From assembly GCA_030671095.1 (NCBI GenBank), contig DAOVAK010000251.1, positions 1-5,157 on the forward strand: a DNA stretch of 5,157 nt. The letters are read 5' to 3'. The translations under genes were made by a program, and so were the position numbers. The notes under the pieces are model-generated. The model searched no databases. It saw nothing but the letters and a program-made list of their open reading frames with translations, and was not told where the DNA came from. Position 1 is the stretch's first letter. Every line of letters begins with the position of its first letter. Of this stretch, positions 1 through 5,034 are shown in pieces. The stretch comes from Deltaproteobacteria bacterium (GTDB taxonomy: Bacteria > Desulfobacterota > DSM-4660 > Desulfatiglandales > HGW-15).

Positions 1-915
1 GTCCTCGTCAACGTGAACCGACCCTTAGGGGCGCCCTGGAATCTCACTTGCGATCAGATAGACAGCTTGTCGCAGCGAGATACAGGGTGGATGCAGCTCT
101 ACTGCGAATCAAACCAGGAGATCCTGGATACGGTTATTCAAGCCTACAGGATCTCAGAATCCATCTGTATCCCATCCATGGTCTGTCTGGACGGTGTCTA
201 TCTCTCATACCTATCGGAAACCGTGGAAATCCCTGAACAGGATAAAGTGGATGAGTACCTGCCCTCTTATGCGCCTGCCTACAAAATACCTGGCGGTGGC
301 TGGAAGCTCTATGACTTATCCCCCTCTTTTTCAGAACCTATAGCACCCGATTTCATGAGAGACCGATATCACCTGCATAAACTGGAGAGTAAATGCTTGG
401 CCAAGGCCATTGAATGCAACGATGAGTTTCATTCTGTTTTCGGCAGATCCTACCCACCCGTTGAAGAACATTACTGCGAAGATGCAGACGTTGTCGTTGT
501 CATGTCTGGAAGTGCGGTGGGAACGTGCAGACATGTGGTGGACGCCATGCGTGAGCAAGGACATGCTGTGGGAATGGTCAAATTAAGGATGTTTCGCCCT
601 TTTCCTGGAGAGCTTCTAAGAAATACTTTGGAGAACAAAAAGAAGGTTCTGGTCATCGAGAGAGACATCTCACCAGGGACAGGTGGGATCTTTTGCCAAG
701 AACTGAAATGGGCCATGAGTGGTACAGATGTGGCTAATCAAATCTATGGATTTGTTTCAGGCCTGGGTGGGGCGGATATTACACCTAAACTCATTGAAGA
801 AGCGATCCGTTTTGCCATGGATTCTGATCGGCCAATTCGAGACGTCATATGGCTCGGGCTATCCCCTGACAAGGACGAAGATGAATATGACAGAAACACA
901 ATTAAGATACAATGA
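1..915 (+). CDS. porA: 2-oxoacid (pyruvate-type):ferredoxin oxidoreductase alpha subunit PorA, 5'-truncated by the window
   Basis: This is the alpha subunit of a multi-subunit ferredoxin oxidoreductase that converts a 2-oxoacid plus CoA to acyl-CoA, CO2 and reduced ferredoxin in the cytoplasm. The frame is open from base 1 (VLVN, then VNRPLGAPWN), and conserved PorA sequence is already under way there, so the GTG at 13 is an internal valine and not the start. About 304 residues are visible of a usual 380-400. Counting from the first in-window codon, the end of the N-terminal domain carries QRDTGWMQLY (about 25-34), SNQEILD and MVCLDGVYLSY. Domain II begins near 161 (DVVVVMSGSAVGTC) and contains ERDISPGTGG (about 220-229) and SGLGGADIT (about 253-261). 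The stop lies 35 bp inside porB, which suggests coupled translation. The true substrate (pyruvate, 2-oxoglutarate or a branched 2-oxoacid) cannot be read from this part. The gamma and delta (ferredoxin-like) subunits are not in the window and may lie upstream. Confidence 0.93.
   Translation, partial: VLVNVNRPLGAPWNLTCDQIDSLSQRDTGWMQLYCESNQEILDTVIQAYRISESICIPSMVCLDGVYLSYLSETVEIPEQDKVDEYLPSYAPAYKIPGGGWKLYDLSPSFSEPIAPDFMRDRYHLHKLESKCLAKAIECNDEFHSVFGRSYPPVEEHYCEDADVVVVMSGSAVGTCRHVVDAMREQGHAVGMVKLRMFRPFPGELLRNTLENKKKVLVIERDISPGTGGIFCQELKWAMSGTDVANQIYGFVSGLGGADITPKLIEEAIRFAMDSDRPIRDVIWLGLSPDKDEDEYDRNTIKIQ
871..875 (+). promoter_or_regulatory. Ribosome binding site choosing the porB start
   Basis: AAGGA lies five bases before the ATG at 881, inside the 3' end of porA. 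It favours 881 over the next in-frame ATG at 887, which would have an 11-base gap. It also rules against the GTG at 719, which would add 54 residues that lie before the PorB homology and merely read porA out of frame. Confidence 0.6.
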
Positions 916-1795
916 CATAGAGTATATTGAACCACCCCATGGCTTTTGCCCCGGGTGTTCGGTCGTATTGGCCCTTAGGTATTTCCTCAAGGTTGTTGGA
1001 GATAAGGTGGTGCTCGTCATGCCGCCGGGTTGTGCTGCCCCGAGTGTTCTGTTTCCTAAGAGGAGTCTAATACACAACGGTAAATTACTTGACATTGTGT
1101 CCTGTCCATTCGGCTCAGCTGCAATTTTTGCAGGAGGCATCAAGACCGCATTAGAGGCGAGGGGCGACAAGGAAACAGAAGTGATAGCTTGGGCAGGAGA
1201 TGGGGCCACATTTGACATTGGTTTTGGCGGCGTTTCAGCAGCAGCAGAACGAAATGAGGACATCATCTACGTGTGCTATGACAATGAAGCCTATATGAAT
1301 ACGGGGAATCAACGAAGCAGTGCAACGCCATGGGGTGCAAGAACGAGCACGAATCCTCCGCCAACCCCAAAGAATGAGCACAAGAAGGACATGATGTGGG
1401 TCATGATGGGGCACGAAGTCCCCTACGCAGCCACTGCCACCGTTGCCTATGCGGATGATCTGATGGCCAAGGCGAAGAAGGCGAAGGGGATAAGGGGATT
1501 TAGGTTCCTGCATATTCTCACCCCCTGCGTTCCAGGATGGAGGTATCCTCCTGAACTCACCATCAAAATATCGAAACTGGCGGTTCAAACCAGGGTGTTC
1601 CCACTATATGAAATTGAGAATGGCACAAGGATAACGATCAACAAGAGGCCAAAGGCAAAGGAACTGAAAGCGTTTACCGGATTGCAGGGAAGGTTCAGCC
1701 ATCTGAGTGAAGATGATATCGCACAGTTGCAGGAGGAAGTGGAAAGACGCTGGAATAGACTGAACCATATGGCTGGGTTTGCTGCAGAGAAATGA
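881..1795 (+). CDS. porB: 2-oxoacid (pyruvate-type):ferredoxin oxidoreductase beta subunit PorB
   Basis: This is the thiamine-diphosphate-binding catalytic subunit that pairs with PorA. It carries the cofactor that decarboxylates the 2-oxoacid and a [4Fe-4S] cluster that passes the electrons on. The product is 304 residues, the normal length. From the ATG at 881, the cluster cysteines are visible as CPGC (C23, C26), GC (C51) and TPCVPGW (C216), so all four expected ligands are present. The diphosphate motif starts at GDG (106-108) and ends in the CYDNEAYMNTG segment (132-142), which is highly characteristic of PorB. The usual GCG after the first cysteines reads GCS here, a mild variation. The start is chosen by the AAGGA at 871-875, with 887 as the alternative. 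The 35-bp overlap with porA indicates one transcript and coupled translation. Substrate specificity is not determined by what is visible. Confidence 0.95.
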   Translation: MNMTETQLRYNDIEYIEPPHGFCPGCSVVLALRYFLKVVGDKVVLVMPPGCAAPSVLFPKRSLIHNGKLLDIVSCPFGSAAIFAGGIKTALEARGDKETEVIAWAGDGATFDIGFGGVSAAAERNEDIIYVCYDNEAYMNTGNQRSSATPWGARTSTNPPPTPKNEHKKDMMWVMMGHEVPYAATATVAYADDLMAKAKKAKGIRGFRFLHILTPCVPGWRYPPELTIKISKLAVQTRVFPLYEIENGTRITINKRPKAKELKAFTGLQGRFSHLSEDDIAQLQEEVERRWNRLNHMAGFAAEK

Positions 1796-1800
1796 CTTAA

Positions 1801-1873
1801 CCCCCTCCCCAACCCTCCCCTTTGAAGGGGGAGGGCAGAGCTTGTCCCGTACTTGATACGGGAGTGGGGGTGG
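1801..1873 (+). repeat. GC-rich palindromic intergenic repeat, copy 1
   Basis: Most of the 94-bp gap between porB and the next gene is a two-hairpin element. Hairpin one pairs CCCTCCCC (1813-1820) with GGGGAGGG (1828-1835). Hairpin two pairs TCCCGTA (1845-1851) with TACGGGA (1857-1863), loop CTTGA. C-rich sequence at 1801-1810 and G-rich sequence at 1861-1870 could partly close an outer stem. A related copy lies in the opposite direction at 4781-4841, matching 48 of 61 aligned positions without gaps by hand count. There is no T tract after either hairpin, so it is not a classical terminator, but it could slow transcription or stabilise the porAB mRNA 3' end. Confidence 0.8.
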
Positions 1874-1883
1874 AAGCTGAAAA

Positions 1884-1889
1884 GAGGGG
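1884..1889 (+). promoter_or_regulatory. Abutting purine-rich sequence at the start of the reductase gene
   Basis: GAGGGG touches the ATG at 1890 with no spacer, an unusually poor placement for a Shine-Dalgarno sequence. An in-frame TGA at 1878-1880 forbids an earlier start. The next in-frame ATG would encode residue 27. Initiation may therefore be weak, or may depend on ribosomes arriving from porB. Confidence 0.35.
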
Positions 1890-3116
1890 ATGAGAAAGCT
1901 TAGCTTAGAGGAATGGGAGAAAAAGTACATTGTCGGGTCCATAGAGAAGTTCGACCAGAAGTACACCATGTTCAGTCGACCCCTGTGGGATCCCAAGATT
2001 AAGGACCTACTAAGATGGGTCTTAAAACGCTCAGCAAGTAAGGGCAACCCAGGGAACACGCTCCAGGATCAGGCACTCAGAATCGGCTCTCGGGTTGGCG
2101 TCATGATGCACATGTTTGAAAACGACCGACCTAACCCAAGCGCCATTGCGAGAGAGATAGGGGCCATTGCTACCCCAGAACGGGTGGCCAGAAATACCAT
2201 GGTCTCCCTGCCTCCGGAAGGAGAGAAACTGGAGATTACCGATTCAACAAAATTAACCCGAGATATAAAGAATGCCGCTATCTACTATGGTGCCGACATT
2301 GTGGGCATCTGCAAACTGGATAGACGCTGGGTATACTCCCACTCCTTTGACCTGGGTTCTGGCGAGTACAACCCGCAGGAATTACCTGAGGCGTTCCAAT
2401 TCGCCATCGTGATGGGCTTTGGCGAGGACTACAACATGCTCAGGTATTATCCTACCTATATAGCAGATGCGGAAACCAGCCTGGGGTATAGTCGTATGGC
2501 CATTACCAATGCCTACATAGCAAAGTTTATCAAGACCCTTGGATATAAAGCCATGTCCTGTTCCACCAATGACGTGGCCCTCACCGTACCCATGGCTATG
2601 CAGGCCGGCCTAGGAGATCTGGGGAGACTGGGACAGCTGGTTACCCCGGAATATGGACCTGCCGTCAGGATCAGTAAAGTCCTGACTGAATTACCCCTGA
2701 TCCCTGATAATCCTATAGATTTCGGTGTCACGGAATTTTGCTCAGCTTGTGAGATATGCGCAGACAAATGTCCCGGGCAAGCAATTTTACATGGTGAGCG
2801 GATCACTGAGGCGCGTAATGAATCAAATGTGGCGGGTGCGTTGAAGTGGCCCATAGATGCAGAGAAGTGCATCGGTCATTGGGCGCGTATTGGTAAACCA
2901 TGCACAATCTGTCTGAGTGTTTGCCCCTTTACAAAACCGGATAACTGGTTTCACCAAATGGCGAAGTGGTTGGTGGATCATGTGAGGTGGGCTGACCCCT
3001 TGTACATCAGGCTAGATAAGCTGCTGGGCTACGGAAAGTCGTACCCAGCGGAGGATTTCTGGGACAAATGGCAACCACAACCAAACAGGGAAGGGCGAGT
3101 AAGAATCAACGATTGA
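1890..3116 (+). CDS. Reductive-dehalogenase-like corrinoid/iron-sulfur protein, cytoplasmic type (no Tat signal)
   Basis: The 408-residue product resembles the catalytic subunit of reductive dehalogenases, enzymes that use a cobamide and two [4Fe-4S] clusters to remove halogens reductively. The core runs from about 125 to 270 and includes GADIVGICKLDRRWVYSH (134-151), GYSRMAITNAYIAKFIKTLG (199-218), AGLGDLGRLGQLVTPEYGP (239-257) and TELPL (266-270). The ferredoxin part follows: C284, C287, C290, C294-P, then C327, C338, C341, C345-P. Y200, N227 and R260 sit at nearly the same spacing as the PceA active-site residues Tyr246, Asn272 and Arg305, as I recall them. The N-terminus lacks a twin-arginine or hydrophobic signal, so the protein should stay in the cytoplasm. 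That is unlike respiratory RdhA, which is exported and usually paired with an RdhB anchor; no anchor is present here. Epoxyqueuosine reductase QueG is a distant relative but fits less well. The substrate is unknown and need not be halogenated. A 94-bp gap after porB allows co-transcription. Confidence 0.82.
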   Translation: MRKLSLEEWEKKYIVGSIEKFDQKYTMFSRPLWDPKIKDLLRWVLKRSASKGNPGNTLQDQALRIGSRVGVMMHMFENDRPNPSAIAREIGAIATPERVARNTMVSLPPEGEKLEITDSTKLTRDIKNAAIYYGADIVGICKLDRRWVYSHSFDLGSGEYNPQELPEAFQFAIVMGFGEDYNMLRYYPTYIADAETSLGYSRMAITNAYIAKFIKTLGYKAMSCSTNDVALTVPMAMQAGLGDLGRLGQLVTPEYGPAVRISKVLTELPLIPDNPIDFGVTEFCSACEICADKCPGQAILHGERITEARNESNVAGALKWPIDAEKCIGHWARIGKPCTICLSVCPFTKPDNWFHQMAKWLVDHVRWADPLYIRLDKLLGYGKSYPAEDFWDKWQPQPNREGRVRIND

Positions 3117-3120
3117 GATC

Positions 3121-3146
3121 AGACCAGGGCTGTATTCCCCTGGTTT
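3121..3146 (+). terminator. Possible weak intrinsic terminator after the reductase gene
   Basis: ACCAGGG (3123-3129) pairs with CCCTGGT (3138-3144) around an 8-base loop, and the stem can be extended by a G-T pair and an A-T pair. It begins four bases after the stop codon. The run that follows (TTTCTCT) is pyrimidine-rich but not a clean T tract, so termination may be partial. Confidence 0.45.
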
Positions 3147-3203
3147 CTCTAAAGGGTTCGGGGCAACCGCGAGCTTCTGGGCGTATAGGCCATCACTGAA
3201 AGA

Positions 3204-3227
3204 TTGGTAAACTTAAACCGTTATCAA
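3204..3227. promoter_or_regulatory. Inverted repeat upstream of the binding-protein gene (possible operator)
   Basis: TTGGTAA (3204-3210) and TTATCAA (3221-3227) are inverted with one G-T mismatch and a 10-base centre. The pair lies 24 bases before the ATG at 3251 and overlaps the leader of the binding-protein gene. It could be a regulator site or an mRNA stem. No convincing -35/-10 pair was seen nearby. Confidence 0.2.
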
Positions 3228-3250
3228 ACATCCAGAAAGGAGGAGGTAAA

Positions 3251-4498
3251 ATGAGGAAATTACAGTTTATGATGGTTGCGGGAATATGTCTTGGTTTACT
3301 GTTAACGCCTCAACTAAACAATTTTGCTCCCGCTGATGCCGCAAAGACCCTAAAGCTGGGTAATACGGTACCCATGAAGACCAAGGAGGGGATCCAGATC
3401 AAAAATTGGCTTGAATTGCTCGCTCAAAGAACGAATCAAGCGGGTGGGCTGGTGGTCAAGGGGGAAAGATATAATGTTCAGATCATCTCGTATGATGATG
3501 AATACAGCGCTGATACGGGACGTGCTGCTGCGGAAAGGCTAATCTACCAAAATAAGGTAAAGCACATTATCTGTCAATGGGGTTCAGCCCCCATTGTGGC
3601 CACGCTGCAAGTGGCTGAACCCAACAAGGTGCTGCAGATCGCCAACGGGATGACAGAAAAGACGATGGACCCCAAGTGGCACTACTTCTATCGCGCCCCT
3701 TCCCTCTTCTGGATCAATGGCCAGCAGGTGGAATACGTCAATCAGTTCAAACAGAGGGGTCTTCCCATGACGGTCGCTTTCATTCAGCCCGACGATATAA
3801 CCGGCCGAGGGTCAACGAAAAAGCAGACCAGGTTGTACAACAATTTAGGTGTAAAGATAAAGGACACCCTCTTCTATAAGCGGGGAACCACAGACTACAC
3901 ACCTTTTGCCACCAAGATTAAATCGATTAATCCGGGTTTTGTGGATACGGGCACGACCAGAGGAGGGGCTCCCACGCTTTTACTGGCTAAAGCCCTTTAT
4001 GAAGTGGGCTACAAAGGTAGCATCCTCTTCAATAACATGGCAGGTACCTGGAAAGAGATCGTGGCCAAAGTTGGCCCTGAATCGATCGAGGGGGCGGTCG
4101 GAGGCTTTAAGGACCCACGGGAGTATCGCAAGGAAAAATGGGTCCTGGAGCTCTGCGATGCCTATGAGAAGAAGTACGGGATCTGGGAGACGGATGCTGT
4201 GAACTGGATCACGGGCTGGTTTGCCTTTGTGGCAGCTGTCAAAAAAGCCAACAGTCTCGACCCGGATGACCTGACTAGGGCACTGGACGGCTTGGAATTT
4301 GATGCGCTTGACTATAAGAGGAGATTCGTCTCTCGTCCCGACAGGAAGAATCCCAGGACCTGTGATTCTGTGGGCGAACAGGTTCCAGGGATTATTAAGA
4401 ACGGGAAGTTCCAGGTCATAAAGATTATGTCCGTAGATGAAAATTATGAAAAAACCATTAAAGCATTCGGCTTACAGAAAGTGTACGGGTTGCAATAA
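3251..4498 (+). CDS. ABC transporter periplasmic substrate-binding protein, branched-chain amino acid (LivK/Peripla_BP_6) type
   Basis: This is the solute receptor of a high-affinity ABC importer and delivers its ligand to a LivH/LivM permease pair. The 415-residue product starts with a signal peptide: MRK, a hydrophobic stretch over residues 6-20, then ADA before a likely cleavage at 30/31. Cys13 lies inside the hydrophobic part and is not in a lipobox, so the mature protein should be free in a periplasm. The mature chain begins with TLKLGNTVPM, followed by a KEGIQIKNWLELLAQRTNQAGG segment (45-66) typical of this receptor class. It continues with alternating alpha/beta sequence such as VKHIICQWGS (103-112), MTVAFIQPDD (173-182) and the WITGWFAFVAAVKKA helix (319-333). 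The start is fixed by a strong AAAGGAGGAGGT (3236-3247) three bases before the ATG. A LivH-type permease follows 536 bp later and supports the transport role. The ligand cannot be assigned; relatives bind amino acids, amides, aromatic acids or other small organic acids. Confidence 0.88.
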   Translation: MRKLQFMMVAGICLGLLLTPQLNNFAPADAAKTLKLGNTVPMKTKEGIQIKNWLELLAQRTNQAGGLVVKGERYNVQIISYDDEYSADTGRAAAERLIYQNKVKHIICQWGSAPIVATLQVAEPNKVLQIANGMTEKTMDPKWHYFYRAPSLFWINGQQVEYVNQFKQRGLPMTVAFIQPDDITGRGSTKKQTRLYNNLGVKIKDTLFYKRGTTDYTPFATKIKSINPGFVDTGTTRGGAPTLLLAKALYEVGYKGSILFNNMAGTWKEIVAKVGPESIEGAVGGFKDPREYRKEKWVLELCDAYEKKYGIWETDAVNWITGWFAFVAAVKKANSLDPDDLTRALDGLEFDALDYKRRFVSRPDRKNPRTCDSVGEQVPGIIKNGKFQVIKIMSVDENYEKTIKAFGLQKVYGLQ

Positions 4499-4518
4499 GG
4501 TGGAAAAGCTTCGCTGAC

Positions 4519-4551
4519 CTTCCCTCTTTTCTTGAAGGAGTGAGGGGGAAG
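4519..4551. repeat. Imperfect GC-rich hairpin after the binding-protein gene
   Basis: CTTCCCTC (4519-4526) can pair with GAGGGGGAAG (4542-4551) if two G residues bulge out. The centre contains TCTTGAAGGAG, similar in layout to the CCCTCCCC-TTTGAA-GGGGAGGG hairpin at 1813-1835, so it may be a decayed relative. It lies 20 bases after the stop codon and could protect the mRNA end, but no T tract follows. Confidence 0.45.
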
Positions 4552-4561
4552 TGCTGCGAAA

Positions 4562-4658
4562 TGTCATTGCGAGGCTGACGAAGGAAGCCGAAGCCGTTCG
4601 GCCTCGAGCCTTTCGACAATGAGCTCAAGGCCGAATTGCTCACGGCCGAGAGGCAATC
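4562..4658 (+). repeat. TGTCATTGCGAG-type dispersed repeat with a hairpin module inside
   Basis: The left edge TGTCATTGCGAG (4562-4573) and right edge GAGGCAATCCC (4649-4659) resemble the two ends of a short intergenic repeat seen in many bacterial genomes, whose body is normally about 35 bases. Here about 60 extra bases lie between them. These form an imperfect hairpin in which TTCGGCCT-C-GAGC (4597-4609) pairs with GCTC-A-AGGCCGAA (4623-4635), 12 of 13 positions paired. The hairpin module contains TTTCGACAATGAGCTCA, itself similar to another common intergenic repeat. Family assignment is from memory and not from a search. Confidence 0.55.
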
Positions 4659-4691
4659 CCCCCTAGCCCCCCTTTACCAAGGCATGCCAGA

Positions 4692-4715
4692 ATGCTCCGT
4701 TGTTTAGAGCGGGGA
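4692..4715 (+). repeat. Direct-repeat hairpin module, copy A (IS200/IS605-end-like)
   Basis: This 24-base block (ATGCTCCG, a T-rich centre, then TTTAGAGCGGGGA) matches the block at 4866-4889 in 19 of 24 positions. It can fold with C4695-G4714 through T4701-A4708 paired, using two G-T pairs; one inner position (G4702/G4707) is mismatched. Hairpins of the ATGC-CCG-TTTAG-CGGGGA kind often close the right end of IS200/IS605-type tnpB elements. No transposase frame remains. Confidence 0.45.
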
Positions 4716-4735
4716 TGAATGCCATCCTTTTAAAT

Positions 4736-4769
4736 TCCCCTCCCTCGATGGGTGGGGCTTGGGGAGGGT
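4736..4769 (-). repeat. Diverged fragment related to the 1801-1873 repeat
   Basis: Read on the - strand, this begins ACCCTCCCCAAG, sharing CCCTCCCCAA exactly with 1803-1812. On the + strand CCCCTCCC (4737-4744) pairs with GGGTGGGG (4750-4757) apart from one central T-T mismatch. It seems to be the left half of the same repeat family, in the same orientation as the copy at 4781-4841. The short match in low-complexity sequence keeps confidence modest. Confidence 0.4.
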
Positions 4770-4780
4770 GAAGAAGAGCA

Positions 4781-4841
4781 TCACCCCCACCCCCGTATCT
4801 AGTACGGGGCAGGCTTAATCCTCCCCAATCAAGGGGGAGGA
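4781..4841 (-). repeat. GC-rich palindromic intergenic repeat, copy 2 (inverted)
   Basis: The reverse complement of this block aligns without gaps to 1813-1873, with 48 of 61 positions identical by hand count. It keeps the second hairpin: CCCCGTA (4791-4797) and TACGGGG (4803-4809) around TCTAG. Relative to copy 1 one closing base pair is changed on both sides (T-A at 1845/1863 becomes C-G here), so the stem is preserved although the sequence is not. Confidence 0.75.
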
Positions 4842-4865
4842 GATCGTTTTGCGGTTGAACGAAAG

Positions 4866-4889
4866 ATGCCCCGCCCTTTAGGGCGGGGA
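4866..4889 (+). repeat. Direct-repeat hairpin module, copy B (perfect palindrome)
   Basis: CCCCGCCC (4869-4876) and GGGCGGGG (4881-4888) form a perfect 8-bp stem, or nine pairs with T4877-A4880, in the context ATGC...GGGGA. It is the better-preserved partner of 4692-4715. It has the look of an IS200/IS605-type end hairpin, but no transposase gene adjoins it and no T tract makes it a terminator. Confidence 0.55.
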
Positions 4890-4923
4890 GCTTCACTAAC
4901 GGGGGGTTGGGGGGACAGGGACT

Positions 4924-4953
4924 CTCGTCCCATCGGGACGGGCTCGCAATGAC
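4924..4953 (-). repeat. Inverted GTCATTGCGAG end with adjacent hairpin
   Basis: CTCGCAATGAC (4943-4953) is the exact reverse complement of GTCATTGCGAG at 4563-4573, so the repeat patchwork is bracketed by inverted 11-base ends. Immediately left, CGTCCC (4926-4931) and GGGACG (4935-4940) form a perfect stem with loop ATC. This seems to be the opposite end, or a partial inverted copy, of the dispersed repeat starting at 4562. Confidence 0.55.
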
Positions 4954-5015
4954 CAGGTATTGCACGGATAGGTGGGATTTGGTGATCTGAATTACGCTGA
5001 TCGTGCGAAAAACTA

Positions 5016-5021
5016 GAGGAG
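5016..5021 (+). promoter_or_regulatory. Ribosome binding site of the permease gene, long spacing
   Basis: GAGGAG lies 13 bases before the ATG at 5035, or 11 bases if GGAGAT (5018-5023) is taken. That is longer than usual. There is no in-frame ATG, GTG or TTG between, so 5035 remains the best start, and the protein alignment also begins there. Confidence 0.5.
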
Positions 5022-5034
5022 ATAATTTGGCAAG

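Larger units (their letters stand above)
4499..5034. other. Gene-free, repeat-packed intergenic region
   Basis: No credible gene was found on either strand in these 536 bases. The open frames on the - strand are proline-, serine- and charge-rich readings of the palindromic repeats, without recognisable domains. About 4519-4953 is a patchwork of stem-loops and short repeats listed separately. Only 4954-5034, the leader of the permease gene, looks like unique sequence. Confidence 0.75.

Noticed and set aside
13..15. GTG at 13 as the porA start
   Set aside because: The frame is open to base 1 and the sequence across it (VLVNVNRPL) is internal conserved PorA sequence, so the gene begins before the window.
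719..880. N-terminal extension of porB from a GTG at 719
   Set aside because: The extra 54 residues read the conserved end of porA out of frame and lie before the PorB homology; AAGGA at 871-875 supports 881.
1813..1863. Intrinsic terminator after porB
   Set aside because: The hairpins are strong but followed by G- and A-rich sequence and not a T tract, and the structure recurs as a dispersed repeat.
1604..2059. 151-residue open frame on the - strand across the porB end
   Set aside because: It is antisense to porB, the repeat and the reductase gene, and translates the palindromic repeat; no recognisable protein features.
1890..3116. Epoxyqueuosine reductase (QueG) as the identity of the reductase
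   Set aside because: QueG shares the cobamide/iron-sulfur plan, but the AGLGDLGRLGQLVTPEYGP segment and the Tyr/Asn/Arg spacing fit reductive dehalogenases better, and no C-terminal HEAT-like part is seen.
4563..4953. CRISPR array
   Set aside because: The repeats are few, of different kinds, in both orientations and not regularly spaced.
4960..4988. Promoter-like TTGCAC-17-TGATCT before the permease gene
   Set aside because: Only three of six -35 bases and two of six -10 bases match the consensus; this is no better than chance.
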